Source: JAZDLO01 sp043801935 (GTDB lineage: Bacteria > Actinomycetota > Thermoleophilia > RBG-16-64-13). Taken from it: a stretch of DNA of 29,623 nucleotides. A program made the translations under genes and the position numbers. Below the pieces are notes generated by a model. The model was not told the origin of the DNA, ran no database searches, and worked only from the letters and a program-made list of their open reading frames with translations. Positions 1-9,008 of this stretch are shown piece after piece. The stretch lies in contig JAZDLO010000135.1 of assembly GCA_043801935.1 (NCBI GenBank), positions 1 through 29,623 on the forward strand, read 5' to 3'. The first letter of the stretch is position 1, and each line of letters starts with the position of its first letter.

Positions 1-7
1 GTGCGGC

Positions 8-43
8 GGCGCGGGACCCGGCCCTCCGGCGGGGTCCCGCGCC
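8..43. terminator. Strong GC-rich hairpin at left edge (terminator-like, no U-tract)
   Basis: Bases 8-19 (GGCGCGGGACCC) pair perfectly with 32-43 (GGGTCCCGCGCC), a 12-bp stem around a 12-base loop. No T-run follows on either strand, so it is not a classical intrinsic terminator. It lies just before the first gene and may end an upstream transcript or structure the leader. The pairing is seen; the role is inferred. Confidence 0.4.
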
Positions 44-75
44 ATCACCGTGCGACTCGTTGCCATCGAGTCCCG

Positions 76-1407
76 ATGAGCGTCGAACTCGGTCAACAAC
101 TGGGCCTCTGGACCTTGGCCCCCTTCGGCTGCATTCTGGTAGTCATCGCGGCTCTCCCCTTGCTGGCCGAGAAATGGTTCCACCGCAACCGGAACAAGGC
201 CCTGGTGGTCGCGATCCTGGGAGTCCCCACCCTCATCTACCTGGTCGCCCGTTTCGGTAGCCTAGGCCTGCACGTGGCCGCCACCACCGCCGAAGAGTAT
301 GTGGCCTTCGTCATCCTGTTGTTGGCTCTCTACACGATCTCCGGCGGCGTCTATCTCACCGGAAATCTGGTGGCCAGCCCGCGGCACAATCTATCCTTCC
401 TTTTGGTGGGCGGGGTGCTGGCCAGCTTCATCGGCACGATGGGAGCCTCCATGCTCCTCATCCGCCCTTTGCTGCGGGCCAACTCCGAGCGCACCCACAC
501 ACGGCATACCGCGGTCTTCTTCATCTTCGTCGTATGCAACCTCGGCGGGATGCTGACCCCTCTCGGCGACCCTCCCTTGTTCATGGGTTTCTTGCGGGGA
601 GTGCCGTTCACGTGGCCCTTGCGACTGTGGCCGCAGTGGCTACTGATGCTGGGATTGACTCTGATCGCATACATGGCCATCGAGGTCTACCAGTACCGTC
701 GAGAGCCGGCCGAGGCTCTCCGGTGGGACAAGGCCGACTATGTGCCCATGAGGCTCGCCGGAGGCATCAACCTCCTCTTCTTTGCTCTGGTGATAATCAC
801 GGTCCTCTTCTCCGGGCCGCTGGGCCGAGCCGGCGAGACCCTGCACTTCCCCTTCCTGCGCGAAGTGGCCCTCGTCGCCCTAACCATCCTCTCCGTCAAG
901 GTGGGGCCCCGGGGACCCCGGGCGGCCAACCACTTCCGATGGACGCCGATGGTGGAGGTGGCGGTGCTCTTCGCCGGCATCTTCGCCACCATGATCCCGG
1001 CTCTGGCACTATTGCAGGCGCGGGGGGATGCCATCGGCCTCAGCCAGCCCTGGCAGTTCTTCTGGGCCAGCGGGGGATTATCTGCCTTTCTCGATAACGC
1101 GCCTACCTATCTGGCCTTCACGGCCACGGTCCAGGGCCAGGTAGGAGCGGCCACAGTCGGCGCGTTGACAAGCACCCAGGTCGTGCCGGGGCTGGGTCTG
1201 GCCCCAGCGGAGTTCCTAATCGCCATCTCGTGCGGCACAGTCATGATGGGAGCCCTCACCTACATAGGGAACGCTCCCAATCTCACTGTCAGGGCCATAG
1301 CCGAGCATTCCGGCCTCAAGATGCCATCTTTCTTGGGTTTCCTGGGGTATTCGCTGGCCCTCCTCACCCCCATGTTCGTGGTGGTCACCGTGCTCTTCTT
1401 CCTCTAG
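76..1407 (+). CDS. Sodium:proton antiporter / citrate-transporter-like permease (NhaD/ArsB-type ion transporter fold)
   Basis: This is a polytopic inner-membrane protein of 443 residues with about 11-12 hydrophobic segments, probably exchanging Na+ or another ion for protons. The segment GGMLTPLGDPPLF and the later SAFLDNAPTYL followed by TYIGNAPN are the paired re-entrant-loop signatures of the NhaD/ArsB/citrate-transporter (ion transporter) superfamily. The open frame runs back to base 1. The first 25 codons are Arg- and Pro-rich and cover a strong hairpin, so I place the start at ATG 76, where a normal hydrophobic N-terminus begins; no good Shine-Dalgarno is visible there. The length is normal for the family. 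It stands alone, 219 bases before the next gene. The substrate ion cannot be read from sequence; arsenite or dicarboxylate are less likely alternatives. Confidence 0.82.
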   Translation: MSVELGQQLGLWTLAPFGCILVVIAALPLLAEKWFHRNRNKALVVAILGVPTLIYLVARFGSLGLHVAATTAEEYVAFVILLLALYTISGGVYLTGNLVASPRHNLSFLLVGGVLASFIGTMGASMLLIRPLLRANSERTHTRHTAVFFIFVVCNLGGMLTPLGDPPLFMGFLRGVPFTWPLRLWPQWLLMLGLTLIAYMAIEVYQYRREPAEALRWDKADYVPMRLAGGINLLFFALVIITVLFSGPLGRAGETLHFPFLREVALVALTILSVKVGPRGPRAANHFRWTPMVEVAVLFAGIFATMIPALALLQARGDAIGLSQPWQFFWASGGLSAFLDNAPTYLAFTATVQGQVGAATVGALTSTQVVPGLGLAPAEFLIAISCGTVMMGALTYIGNAPNLTVRAIAEHSGLKMPSFLGFLGYSLALLTPMFVVVTVLFFL

Positions 1408-1570
1408 GAGTGCGGACCGTCGCGGCGGACGACGTGGTAATCTATCGGGGCTGCAATTGAGGGATGAATCGGCGGTCAAGCCGCACCGGGGCTGTTCTGA
1501 CGCCCCTATCATCGGTGCGCTTCCCCCGTAGCAGCCCTCCCCAAGATCAGCCCGGGGATGACCGGATAGG

Positions 1571-1599
1571 TTGCGCCCGGTACCGGGGGGCTGGATACC
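1571..1599 (+). promoter_or_regulatory. Candidate promoter with internal palindrome upstream of the activase gene
   Basis: TTGCGC (1571-1576) and GATACC (1594-1599) are 17 bases apart. The perfect 12-base palindrome CCCGGTACCGGG (1576-1587) sits in the spacer, where a regulator could bind. GGAGG at 1609-1613 is the likely ribosome site for ATG 1627, although 13 bases is a long spacing. The rest of 1408-1626 shows no gene. The hexamer matches are partial, so this is tentative. Confidence 0.28.
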
Positions 1600-1626
1600 G
1601 CGCAATGCGGAGGCTATACACGGACA

Positions 1627-4600
1627 ATGGCGACGCTTGGCATCGATATAGGCTGCATCAGCGTAAAGATCGCTGTTGTGGGTGGGCCTGACGATCGGGA
1701 GTTGTTCCGGACATTGGCTTCGGGGTCCACCCCTTTTCACGACCCCGGGCTCGAAGGCCGGGTACTACCCCACCCCGGTTCACCCCCCGTGCTGACCACC
1801 GCCTACCGGCGCATCAAAGGCAGTCCGGCCGACACCGCCCGGGAGCTACTTAGCCAGGTACTGGCCGCACTGCCGGAGGATGTAGTCACGGGGGTGGGCG
1901 TCACCGGCACCGGTGGGCGCCTGGTCGGGCAGATGCTCGACATTCCCTACGAGAACGAGTTCAAGGCCATCGCCCGCGCGATCGGCGCATTGCACCCCGA
2001 CGTCACCACCGTTTTCGAGATGGGCGGCGAGACCTCCAAGTTCATCCACCTCGAGATCGACGAAGCCTCGGGCCGCGTAGGCATCGCCGACTACGGCACC
2101 AATGGCGACTGCGCCGCCGGCACCGGCTCTTTCATGGACCAGCAGGCCAGCCGGCTGCTTTACGACATCGAGGATGTGGGCGACATCGTGGGGGGAGCGG
2201 GCAAGGCAGCCTCCATCGCCGGACGCTGCTCGGTGTTCGCCAAGTCGGACATGATCCATGCCCAGCAGAAGGGCTACCGGCCTCCCGAGGTGCTGAAGGG
2301 CCTCTGCAACGCGGTGGTGCGCAACTATCGGGGCACCATCACCAGGGGCAAGGAGATCGGCGATCGGGTGGCCTTCATCGGCGGGATGGCGGCGAACAAG
2401 GGGGCCGTTTCTGCCCTGCGCGAAACCTTCGCCATGGAAGACGAGCAGCTGATCGTCCCTGCCCATTATGCGTGGATGGGCGCCATCGGCAGCGCCCTGA
2501 CTGCAGCCGACGAGCGCGCCGGCGTGGAGATGGTGACGATAGACCTTACCCGCTTGGAGCGGGGCCAATCGGCTGATTTCGAGACCGCTGACGCCCTGTC
2601 CATGGGGCGGGTCATCCTTCTGCGCGATAGGGTCAAGCCTTACCAGTTCGCTACTGAGAGCCAGATCGGCGCCTATCTGGGTGTCGACGTGGGCTCGGTC
2701 TCGACCAACCTGGTGGTGCTCGACGAGGATGGCGAGGTGGTCAAAGAGATCTACGTCAAGACCGACGGCCGCCCGGTGGAAGTGGTGAACAAGGGCCTGG
2801 CCGACATCTGGAACGAGCTGGGGCCACGTCTCAACATTCTTGGAGTGGCCACTACCGGTTCGGGCCGGGAGCTCATCGGCGAGCTGATCGGGGCCGACAC
2901 CGTCAACGACGAGATCACCGCCCACAAGACCGGGGCCACGTTCATCGGGGGCAAGCTCATCGACCGTGTTCCGGACACGATCTTCGAGATCGGCGGGCAG
3001 GACTCCAAGTTCATCAGTCTACAGGACGGCGTGGTGGTCGATTTCGCGATGAACGAGGCCTGCGCGGCCGGGACCGGTTCCTTCCTGGAGGAGCAGGCGG
3101 AGAAACTGGGCATCAACATCATCGACGAGTTCGCCGAGCTGGCGCTGTCGTCCGATGCGCCGGTGCGCCTCGGCGAGCGCTGCACCGTCTTCATGGAGCG
3201 CGACGTGAACTCCTACCTCCAGCGGGGGGCGGACAAGAAGGCTCTCGTGGCCGGGCTGGCTTACTCCATCGCCTACAACTACCTCAACCGCCTGGTGGGC
3301 CGGCGCCATATCGGCGACACCGTCTACTTCCAAGGCGGCACCGCCTACAACGACTCGGTGGCGGCCGCCTTCAGCATGATCCTGGACAAGGACATCATCG
3401 TACCCCCCTACAACGGGGTGGTGGGCGCCATCGGAGCGGCGCTGTTGGCGCGCGAGAAGATGTCGGCCACCCAAGCCCCCTCCCGCTTCCGGGGTTGGGA
3501 CTTGGAACAAGTCGACTACACCATGCGGGAGTTCACCTGCAAAGGCTGCAGCAACGAGTGCGACATCCGCCAGTTCACCATCGGCGAGGAGAAGACCTAC
3601 TGGGGTGACAAGTGCTCCGACCGCTATCGCAAACGGGCCAAAGTCGACAAGGAACCGATCATCCGCGACTTGATCGGCTTCCGGGACGCGTTGTTCTACT
3701 CGTACGTCGCAGATGTAGAGGACACCTCCGCTCTGCTAAGCAGCGGCAGCGACGCTCCCCGGGGCACCATGGGCATCCCCAGAGCCATGTACACTTACGA
3801 TCGCCTCCCGTTCTGGGCCACTTTCTTCAAGAGCTGCGGGTTTGACGTCATGCTTTCCCGCGAGACCGATAAGAAGATCCGGGAGATGGGCATCGAGCGA
3901 GCGGTGGCGGAACCTTGCTTCCCCATCCGTGTCGCTCATGGGCACGTTGCCGAACTCTTCGAGGAAGGCGCCGACCACATCTTCCTGCCCAACCTACTCA
4001 ACGAAGAGACCGACCACCCGGGCATCGAGTCGCACGCCTGCCCCTGGGGCCAGACCCTGCCGCACGTCATCCGCTTGGCCCCGCATTTCGAGGCCCAAAG
4101 CGAACGGTTCTTCGCGCCCACATTGCACTTCCGCCGCGGTCCCCAGTCCGTGGGCCAGGCCCTACGGTCGGCTCTGAAGACCTTTGGCGTCCCGGCGCGC
4201 ACGGTGGACGAGGCCCTGGGCGAAGCGTACGAAGCCCAGGCCGAATTCCGCGGACGGCTCACCGCCGCGGGAACAGACGCGCTGGCGACGCTGCAAGAGC
4301 ACGACGAACTGGGCATCGTGCTGATCGGCCGGCCCTACAATATCTACGACGCCGGCGTCAATATGGACATCCCGGCCAAACTCCGCCGCTACTACGGGGT
4401 CAACATCATCCCCATTGACTTGTTGCCGCTCTGGGGTAGGGAAACGCGCGACGTCACTCCCAACATGTTCTGGAACTACGGACGCAAGATCCTCCAGGCC
4501 GCTCGAGTGGTCTCCGAGCATCCCAACTTGCATGTCATCTACATGACCAACTTCAAATGCGGCCCCGACTCGTACGTGAAGCACTTCATCGGTCCGGCGT

Positions 4601-4749
4601 CACCCGATCCCTTCCTGGTGTTGCAGTTCGACGAGCACACCAACGACGCCGGAGCCATGACCCGATGCGAGGCCTACCTCGACAGCAAAGGGTTCTTGCG
4701 CTGGTGGGTCCGCGAGGACAGGGCAAAACAAACGGTCCGGGAGAGCTAG
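1627..4749 (+). CDS. Acyl-CoA dehydratase activase, tandem BadF/BcrA-type ATPase domains plus DUF2229
   Basis: An ATP-driven electron-injecting activator of the 2-hydroxyacyl-CoA dehydratase / benzoyl-CoA reductase system, 1040 residues, cytoplasmic. It carries two ASKHA-fold ATPase domains. Domain 1 (about 3-290) has GIDIGCISVKIAVVG, GGETSKF and Cys162/Cys201 in DCAAGTGSF and GRCSVF. Domain 2 (about 345-610) has GVDVGSVSTNLVVLD, GGQDSKF and Cys479/Cys519. In HgdC-type activators the equivalent cysteines hold one [4Fe-4S] cluster at the dimer interface; here both pairs sit in one chain. A four-Cys knot follows (Cys638, 641, 645, 663), then a DUF2229 region from about 710 with conserved EPCFP and HACPWG. 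Homologs are usually about 1400-1500 residues because they continue into an HgdB-like domain; here that part is the next ORF, in the same frame, after one TAG. The physiological substrate is unknown. Confidence 0.85.
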   Translation: MATLGIDIGCISVKIAVVGGPDDRELFRTLASGSTPFHDPGLEGRVLPHPGSPPVLTTAYRRIKGSPADTARELLSQVLAALPEDVVTGVGVTGTGGRLVGQMLDIPYENEFKAIARAIGALHPDVTTVFEMGGETSKFIHLEIDEASGRVGIADYGTNGDCAAGTGSFMDQQASRLLYDIEDVGDIVGGAGKAASIAGRCSVFAKSDMIHAQQKGYRPPEVLKGLCNAVVRNYRGTITRGKEIGDRVAFIGGMAANKGAVSALRETFAMEDEQLIVPAHYAWMGAIGSALTAADERAGVEMVTIDLTRLERGQSADFETADALSMGRVILLRDRVKPYQFATESQIGAYLGVDVGSVSTNLVVLDEDGEVVKEIYVKTDGRPVEVVNKGLADIWNELGPRLNILGVATTGSGRELIGELIGADTVNDEITAHKTGATFIGGKLIDRVPDTIFEIGGQDSKFISLQDGVVVDFAMNEACAAGTGSFLEEQAEKLGINIIDEFAELALSSDAPVRLGERCTVFMERDVNSYLQRGADKKALVAGLAYSIAYNYLNRLVGRRHIGDTVYFQGGTAYNDSVAAAFSMILDKDIIVPPYNGVVGAIGAALLAREKMSATQAPSRFRGWDLEQVDYTMREFTCKGCSNECDIRQFTIGEEKTYWGDKCSDRYRKRAKVDKEPIIRDLIGFRDALFYSYVADVEDTSALLSSGSDAPRGTMGIPRAMYTYDRLPFWATFFKSCGFDVMLSRETDKKIREMGIERAVAEPCFPIRVAHGHVAELFEEGADHIFLPNLLNEETDHPGIESHACPWGQTLPHVIRLAPHFEAQSERFFAPTLHFRRGPQSVGQALRSALKTFGVPARTVDEALGEAYEAQAEFRGRLTAAGTDALATLQEHDELGIVLIGRPYNIYDAGVNMDIPAKLRRYYGVNIIPIDLLPLWGRETRDVTPNMFWNYGRKILQAARVVSEHPNLHVIYMTNFKCGPDSYVKHFIGPASPDPFLVLQFDEHTNDAGAMTRCEAYLDSKGFLRWWVREDRAKQTVRES

Positions 4750-4752
4750 GTG
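4739..4752 (+). promoter_or_regulatory. Shine-Dalgarno and stop/start junction TAG-GTG inside a normally fused gene
   Basis: GGGAGAG at 4739-4745 precedes the abutting TAG (4747-4749) and GTG (4750-4752) with no base between them. The spacing from GGGAG to GTG is 6, good for re-initiation. The two ORFs share a frame, so readthrough of the TAG would also give one 1497-residue chain. TAG ends several other genes here, so it is a normal stop in this genome. Confidence 0.6.
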
Positions 4753-6120
4753 GACACCGAGACCGCCATTAGGAGCGGCAACGGCAAGGGAGCCCGGGGG
4801 GCCGCCGAATCGGCGCTCGGTGCGCTCCCCAGACCGGTGGCGGCCCTGGGTGCCGACACCAGCCCTTTCGCCACGCCCGATGTCAACTTCAAGGATAAGG
4901 TGTTGTGGCTCTGCCGCATGCCGTACGGGGGCTCGCGCATGCTTGCCGCGGCCTTCCAGTCCGTCGGTCTCGATACTCGGGTGACTCCCCCCGAGGATGC
5001 CCGCACCCTGGAACTGGGCGGTAAGTACACCTCGGGAGACGAGTGCTATCCCCAGCGCATCGTGCTGGGCGACTACATGAAGCTCCTCCAGGACGAAAGT
5101 ACCGATCCCAAGAAGACCGCCTTCCTCCTCCCTACGGCCAACGGGCCCTGCCGTTTCGGCCAGTATGTGTCGCTGCTCCGCCGCATCCTCGACGACCAGG
5201 GCTATGAGGAGGTGCCCATCCTGTCGCTCACCTCGGCCGACGGCTACGCGGGTATCGGCGACCAGGCCCGCGATCTCGTCCGCACCGGCTGGCGCGCTGT
5301 CGTGGTGCAGGACATCCTGCTCAAGCTCCTGCTCAAGACACGGCCTTACGAGGTCGATCCCGGCGAAACCGATAGAGTCTATCTGGAAGGCCTGGACCTC
5401 ATGGCGGCCATCGTGGCCCGCCAGGGCGTCTCGAACAGGGAGCGCATGGTCGACCTCCAGGCCGGGCTCAGACGGGTCAAGGAGGCCTTCCTGGCAGTCT
5501 CGGTGAAGGACGAGGATCGGCCGCTCATCGGCGTGGTGGGGGAGATCTTCTGCAGGCTCAACACCTTCGCGAATAACGAGCTTATCCGGCATATCGAGGC
5601 CCAAGGGGGCGAATGCTGGCTGGCGGGCGTGGGCGAGTGGCTGTGGTACACCAACGAAGAGGCTTTCCGCCGCTATCGCGAAGAGAAGCGGCGCGTCAGC
5701 AAAGACTGGCTCAAGACCTTCATCACGTCGCGTGTGCAGCACATGGACGAGAAGGCCCTGATGGAGGATTTCCACGATGTGTTCGCGCATCATCCCGAGC
5801 CACACGTTACCGAGGTGCTGGAGTATGCCCATCCCTATCTGCCCCAAGAGGGAGCCCTAGGCGAGATGGTGCTCTCTACCGGTGGAGCCGTCTACCTCTA
5901 CCATCAGGGGGCCGACGGCATCGTCGACATCAGCCCCTTCACCTGCATGAACGGCATCGTCACCGAGGCCATCTATCCTCGGGTGAGCAAGGACCACGAC
6001 AACATCCCCATCCGGGTGTTCTACTTCGACGGCACCCACAGCGACCTCGATCGCGACGTGGGCATCTTCCTCGAGCTGGCCAAGACCTATAAACGGCGCA
6101 AGAAGATAGCCCGGGCCTAG
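4750..6120 (+). CDS. 2-hydroxyacyl-CoA dehydratase (HgdB/BcrC-like) domain protein, partner of the activase
   Basis: A 456-residue protein matching the C-terminal part of large fused acyl-CoA dehydratase activase proteins and resembling 2-hydroxyglutaryl-CoA dehydratase D-type subunits. After a Gly/Ala-rich leader (about 1-45) come LWLCRMPYGG, GDECYPQ near residue 98 and NGPCRFGQY, cysteine motifs typical of cluster-binding subunits of this family. The C-terminus has CMNGIVTEAIYPR and FYFDGTHSDLDRD, the segment that closes the substrate subunit in homologs. I infer that it receives electrons from the upstream activase and that the two act as one complex. The start is GTG 4750, supported by GGGAG at spacing 6. 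No free-standing dehydratase alpha subunit or CoA-transferase is nearby, so the substrate cannot be inferred. A non-catalytic role in Fe-S or radical maturation is possible. Confidence 0.8.
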   Translation: MDTETAIRSGNGKGARGAAESALGALPRPVAALGADTSPFATPDVNFKDKVLWLCRMPYGGSRMLAAAFQSVGLDTRVTPPEDARTLELGGKYTSGDECYPQRIVLGDYMKLLQDESTDPKKTAFLLPTANGPCRFGQYVSLLRRILDDQGYEEVPILSLTSADGYAGIGDQARDLVRTGWRAVVVQDILLKLLLKTRPYEVDPGETDRVYLEGLDLMAAIVARQGVSNRERMVDLQAGLRRVKEAFLAVSVKDEDRPLIGVVGEIFCRLNTFANNELIRHIEAQGGECWLAGVGEWLWYTNEEAFRRYREEKRRVSKDWLKTFITSRVQHMDEKALMEDFHDVFAHHPEPHVTEVLEYAHPYLPQEGALGEMVLSTGGAVYLYHQGADGIVDISPFTCMNGIVTEAIYPRVSKDHDNIPIRVFYFDGTHSDLDRDVGIFLELAKTYKRRKKIARA

Positions 6121-6157
6121 CGCCCATCCCCGTGCCGGCCAGGGCTGTGAGCAGACG

Positions 6158-8761
6158 ATGTTCGCCCGCCTAGGCTCCTTCGCTGCCCGCTTCCGCTGGT
6201 TCATCATCGCGGCCTGGGTAGTGGTGGCCGTCGTGCTCACCCTGGTCGCCCCCAATATCGACGATGTCGCAGTGAGCGACCAGCGGGCCTTCCTCCCCTC
6301 CTCAGCCCCCAGTCTAGACGCCAACGAGACGGTCAAGAGGTACTTCCCCGACCAGGTCTCCCCGTCCAGCGCCCTCCTGGTGGTCGACGCCGGCGCAGGT
6401 AGCCGTGCCGACCAGGGGGCGGCCGCCGAGTTCGTTGCGGGGCTCACCGCCTGGCTGAGCGGCCCGGAGGCACCTGCCCCCGTCGAGCAGGTGTGGTCGC
6501 CTATCCTGGGCGACGAGCAGACGAAGGCAAGCCTGATCAGCGACGACAAGCAGGTGGCGCTCGTCCTGGCGCGATTCAACGCCGCGGGGACTGAGCCGGT
6601 AACCGAGACGGCCATGGCCGAGATGCAGACGCAACTGGACCAGGCTCCAAGCGGGGTTACGGCCTATCTGACCGGGGAGGGCCCCATCCTCGGAGCATAC
6701 ACCAACAGTTCTAAGGGGAGCGTGGACTCGACCACTTGGATCACCATCGTACTGGTGGTGGTGATCTTGCTGCTCATCTACCGGTCGCCGGTGAGTCCCA
6801 TCATCCCCCTGGTCACCATCGCGCTGGCGTATCTGATATCCCGGGGCGTAGTGGCACTCTTGGGGGCACACGCGCTCACCATTTCTCTGTACACGAACGT
6901 GTTCCTGATAGTGGTGCTGTTCGGGGCGGGAACAGACTACTGTCTCTTCCTCATCAGCCGCTTTCGTGAGGAGATGGCAGACGTGCGCGAGCCGGCTCGC
7001 GCGGTGAAGACCACCGTGCGCGCCGTGGGCGAGACCATCGCCTCCAGCGCCGGCACCGTGATCGTCGGCCTGGCGACCATGACCGCCGCCGAGCTCGGCC
7101 TCTACAACACCAGCGGGCCGAGCATCGCCATCGGGGTGGCCATCGCCCTGTTGGCCGGCCTCACGCTCACCCCGGCCATCCTGTGCATACTCGGCGACCG
7201 TGCCTTCTGGCCGCGGAAGCCGCGACGCGTGAGAGACGCCGGGCTCTGGCACGCCTGGGCAGGCAAAGTGGTGAAGAGACCGATCGTGGCCCTTCTCGTC
7301 CCTGTGATCGCACTGGTGCCGCTGGCCATCTACGGAAGCGGCCTGGCCCGCGATTTCGACCTGCTCGGCGACCTTTCCAAGGACAACGCCGCCCGCAAGG
7401 GGTTCGACGTCCTCGCCGCCCACCTCGGGCCGGGCAGCATGCAGCCGCTCAACGTGGTGGCGATCGACCCGGAGGGTTTCGATACGCCTCAGGGCCTGGC
7501 GCGCACCGAGGAACTACAAGCGAAGCTGGCCGGGCTGACCCACGTGACCACCGTGCGAAGCTTCACGGCATCGCTGCCTGACCTGAAGACCCTGGACGTG
7601 GCCGACCAGTTGGGGGTGCAGGCCGAGGCGGTACGCGACGGCGCGGTGCAGTTGCGACAGGCGGCGGCCGATGGCGCGCAGGGCTCCGCTGAGCAGCTCC
7701 AGGCGGCGGCCGCCGGGCTGCTGGACGTCTACGGATACTTGGCGCAGCTGGCCCGAGGCTACCCCGAAGTCCTGCAGGATACGGGATATGTGAAAGCGGC
7801 TGGCGCTCTCGGCGAACTCGCGAACCTAGCCCAGGCGTTCGGGGCCCAGGCAGACGGGGCCCAGGTGGACGATGCCTCGAGCGCCCCGGCGATCCAGCAG
7901 GCGCTCACCCAACTCGGCTTCCTCGCCGAGGGTCTGACATCACTCCAGTCGTCCTTCGCCTCCCGACCCGACGCCATCTTGCTCCCCGACCTCTACCTAA
8001 AGAGCAACGAGGGACTCAAAGCCCTGCGCGATGCCTACATCTCAAGCGATGGCGACGCCACTCGCCTGCAAGTGGTCCTCGATGTCGGCCCCTACACCCC
8101 GGAGGCCCTCACCACCGTGCAGGCGATGCGCCAGGCGCTGACCGAAGACGGGTCCGAGGGCGTCGTGGACGGCAGTTCGGCCGTTCTCCTCGACCTGCGC
8201 GACGCCTCCAACCGGGACATGACCCGGGCCATCATATTCGTGCTGTCCGGTGTCTTCGTGGTGCTCCTCATCTTGCTGCGGGCGCTGGTCGCCCCTATCT
8301 ACCTCATCCTCACCATCCTCTTGTCCTACAGTGCCACCCTCGGAGTGGTGCGGCTGCTCTTCGTCGACATCCTCGGCGCGGCGGGCATCACCTGGTGGGT
8401 GCCCATGTTCATGTTCGTGATGCTGGTGGCCCTGGGCATGGACTACAATATCTTCCTTATCGGGCGAGTGAAGGAAGAGGTCGGCCACCACGGCACCCGG
8501 GCGGGCACCCGGCTAGCCCTAGCTCGGACAGGGGGCATCATCACTTCGGCCGGCATCATCATGGCCGGCACCTTCGCCAGCATGATGAGCGCCAGCATCC
8601 TGGGGCTACTCCAGATCGGGTTCGCAGTGGCTTTCGGCGTGTTGCTCGACACCTTCGTGGTGCGGACCACCCTGGTGCCGGCGATCACCGTGTTGCTGGG
8701 CCGATGGAACTGGTGGCCTCGACGCGGTCCCCGTGCCGAAAGACCCGCGCCCATACCGTGA
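6158..8761 (+). CDS. MMPL/RND-family membrane exporter
   Basis: An 867-residue proton-driven exporter of the MMPL type with duplicated RND architecture. TM1 lies at about 12-34 and is followed by an extracytoplasmic domain. A cluster of membrane helices starts near 191 (TTWITIVLVVVILLLIY) and contains GTDYCLFLISRFREE, the conserved GTD-Y motif. After TM7 near 375-393 a second large external domain (about 395-680) carries an Ala/Gln-rich helical stretch at about 485-545, probably a coiled hairpin. The second helix cluster (about 690-855) contains GMDYNIFLIGRVKEEV. Typical substrates in actinobacteria are lipids, siderophores or hydrophobic drugs; none is indicated here. The ATG at 6158 lies 37 bases after the dehydratase-like gene with only a weak ribosome site. 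Co-transcription is possible but no functional link is evident. Confidence 0.88.
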   Translation: MFARLGSFAARFRWFIIAAWVVVAVVLTLVAPNIDDVAVSDQRAFLPSSAPSLDANETVKRYFPDQVSPSSALLVVDAGAGSRADQGAAAEFVAGLTAWLSGPEAPAPVEQVWSPILGDEQTKASLISDDKQVALVLARFNAAGTEPVTETAMAEMQTQLDQAPSGVTAYLTGEGPILGAYTNSSKGSVDSTTWITIVLVVVILLLIYRSPVSPIIPLVTIALAYLISRGVVALLGAHALTISLYTNVFLIVVLFGAGTDYCLFLISRFREEMADVREPARAVKTTVRAVGETIASSAGTVIVGLATMTAAELGLYNTSGPSIAIGVAIALLAGLTLTPAILCILGDRAFWPRKPRRVRDAGLWHAWAGKVVKRPIVALLVPVIALVPLAIYGSGLARDFDLLGDLSKDNAARKGFDVLAAHLGPGSMQPLNVVAIDPEGFDTPQGLARTEELQAKLAGLTHVTTVRSFTASLPDLKTLDVADQLGVQAEAVRDGAVQLRQAAADGAQGSAEQLQAAAAGLLDVYGYLAQLARGYPEVLQDTGYVKAAGALGELANLAQAFGAQADGAQVDDASSAPAIQQALTQLGFLAEGLTSLQSSFASRPDAILLPDLYLKSNEGLKALRDAYISSDGDATRLQVVLDVGPYTPEALTTVQAMRQALTEDGSEGVVDGSSAVLLDLRDASNRDMTRAIIFVLSGVFVVLLILLRALVAPIYLILTILLSYSATLGVVRLLFVDILGAAGITWWVPMFMFVMLVALGMDYNIFLIGRVKEEVGHHGTRAGTRLALARTGGIITSAGIIMAGTFASMMSASILGLLQIGFAVAFGVLLDTFVVRTTLVPAITVLLGRWNWWPRRGPRAERPAPIP

Positions 8762-9008
8762 TCCAGTCCTGCGGCCTGCCTTCGGAGTTGTAGCGTGCCA
8801 TCAGACTGCGGTCGTCTACGCGGGGGTTCGCGCCCCTCGAAGATAGACCGGGGTGTCCACCCATCCTGCCCGTACGCCGCAGACCAGGGCCGCCAGCCAA
8901 AATAAGCCACGATATCGCCTTGGCTGGAGACGCCCGATGGTTTTGCCCGGGTGTCCGCGACGGTAATTGATACTAAGCCAGAGCTACGACGCGAGCGGGA
9001 GGCCCCGG

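Noticed and set aside
4747..4749. Pyrrolysine insertion at the TAG between activase and dehydratase parts
   Set aside because: TAG is the ordinary stop of many genes in this window, no PYLIS-like structure or pyl gene is seen, and a good ribosome site serves the following GTG.
4600..5847. Minus-strand open frame of 415 codons opposite the dehydratase-like gene
   Set aside because: Shadow frame; its translation has no domain motif and the plus-strand gene is clearly recognised.
6314..7423. Minus-strand open frame of 369 codons opposite the MMPL gene
   Set aside because: Composition is Gly/His/Asp-rich with no hydrophobic core, and the plus strand encodes conserved RND motifs.
8762..9008. Possible gene or promoter in the 247-base gap after the MMPL gene
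   Set aside because: Frames here are low-complexity shadows; an AT-rich patch at 8961-8974 (TAATTGATACT) has no -35 at proper spacing, so no confident element is called.
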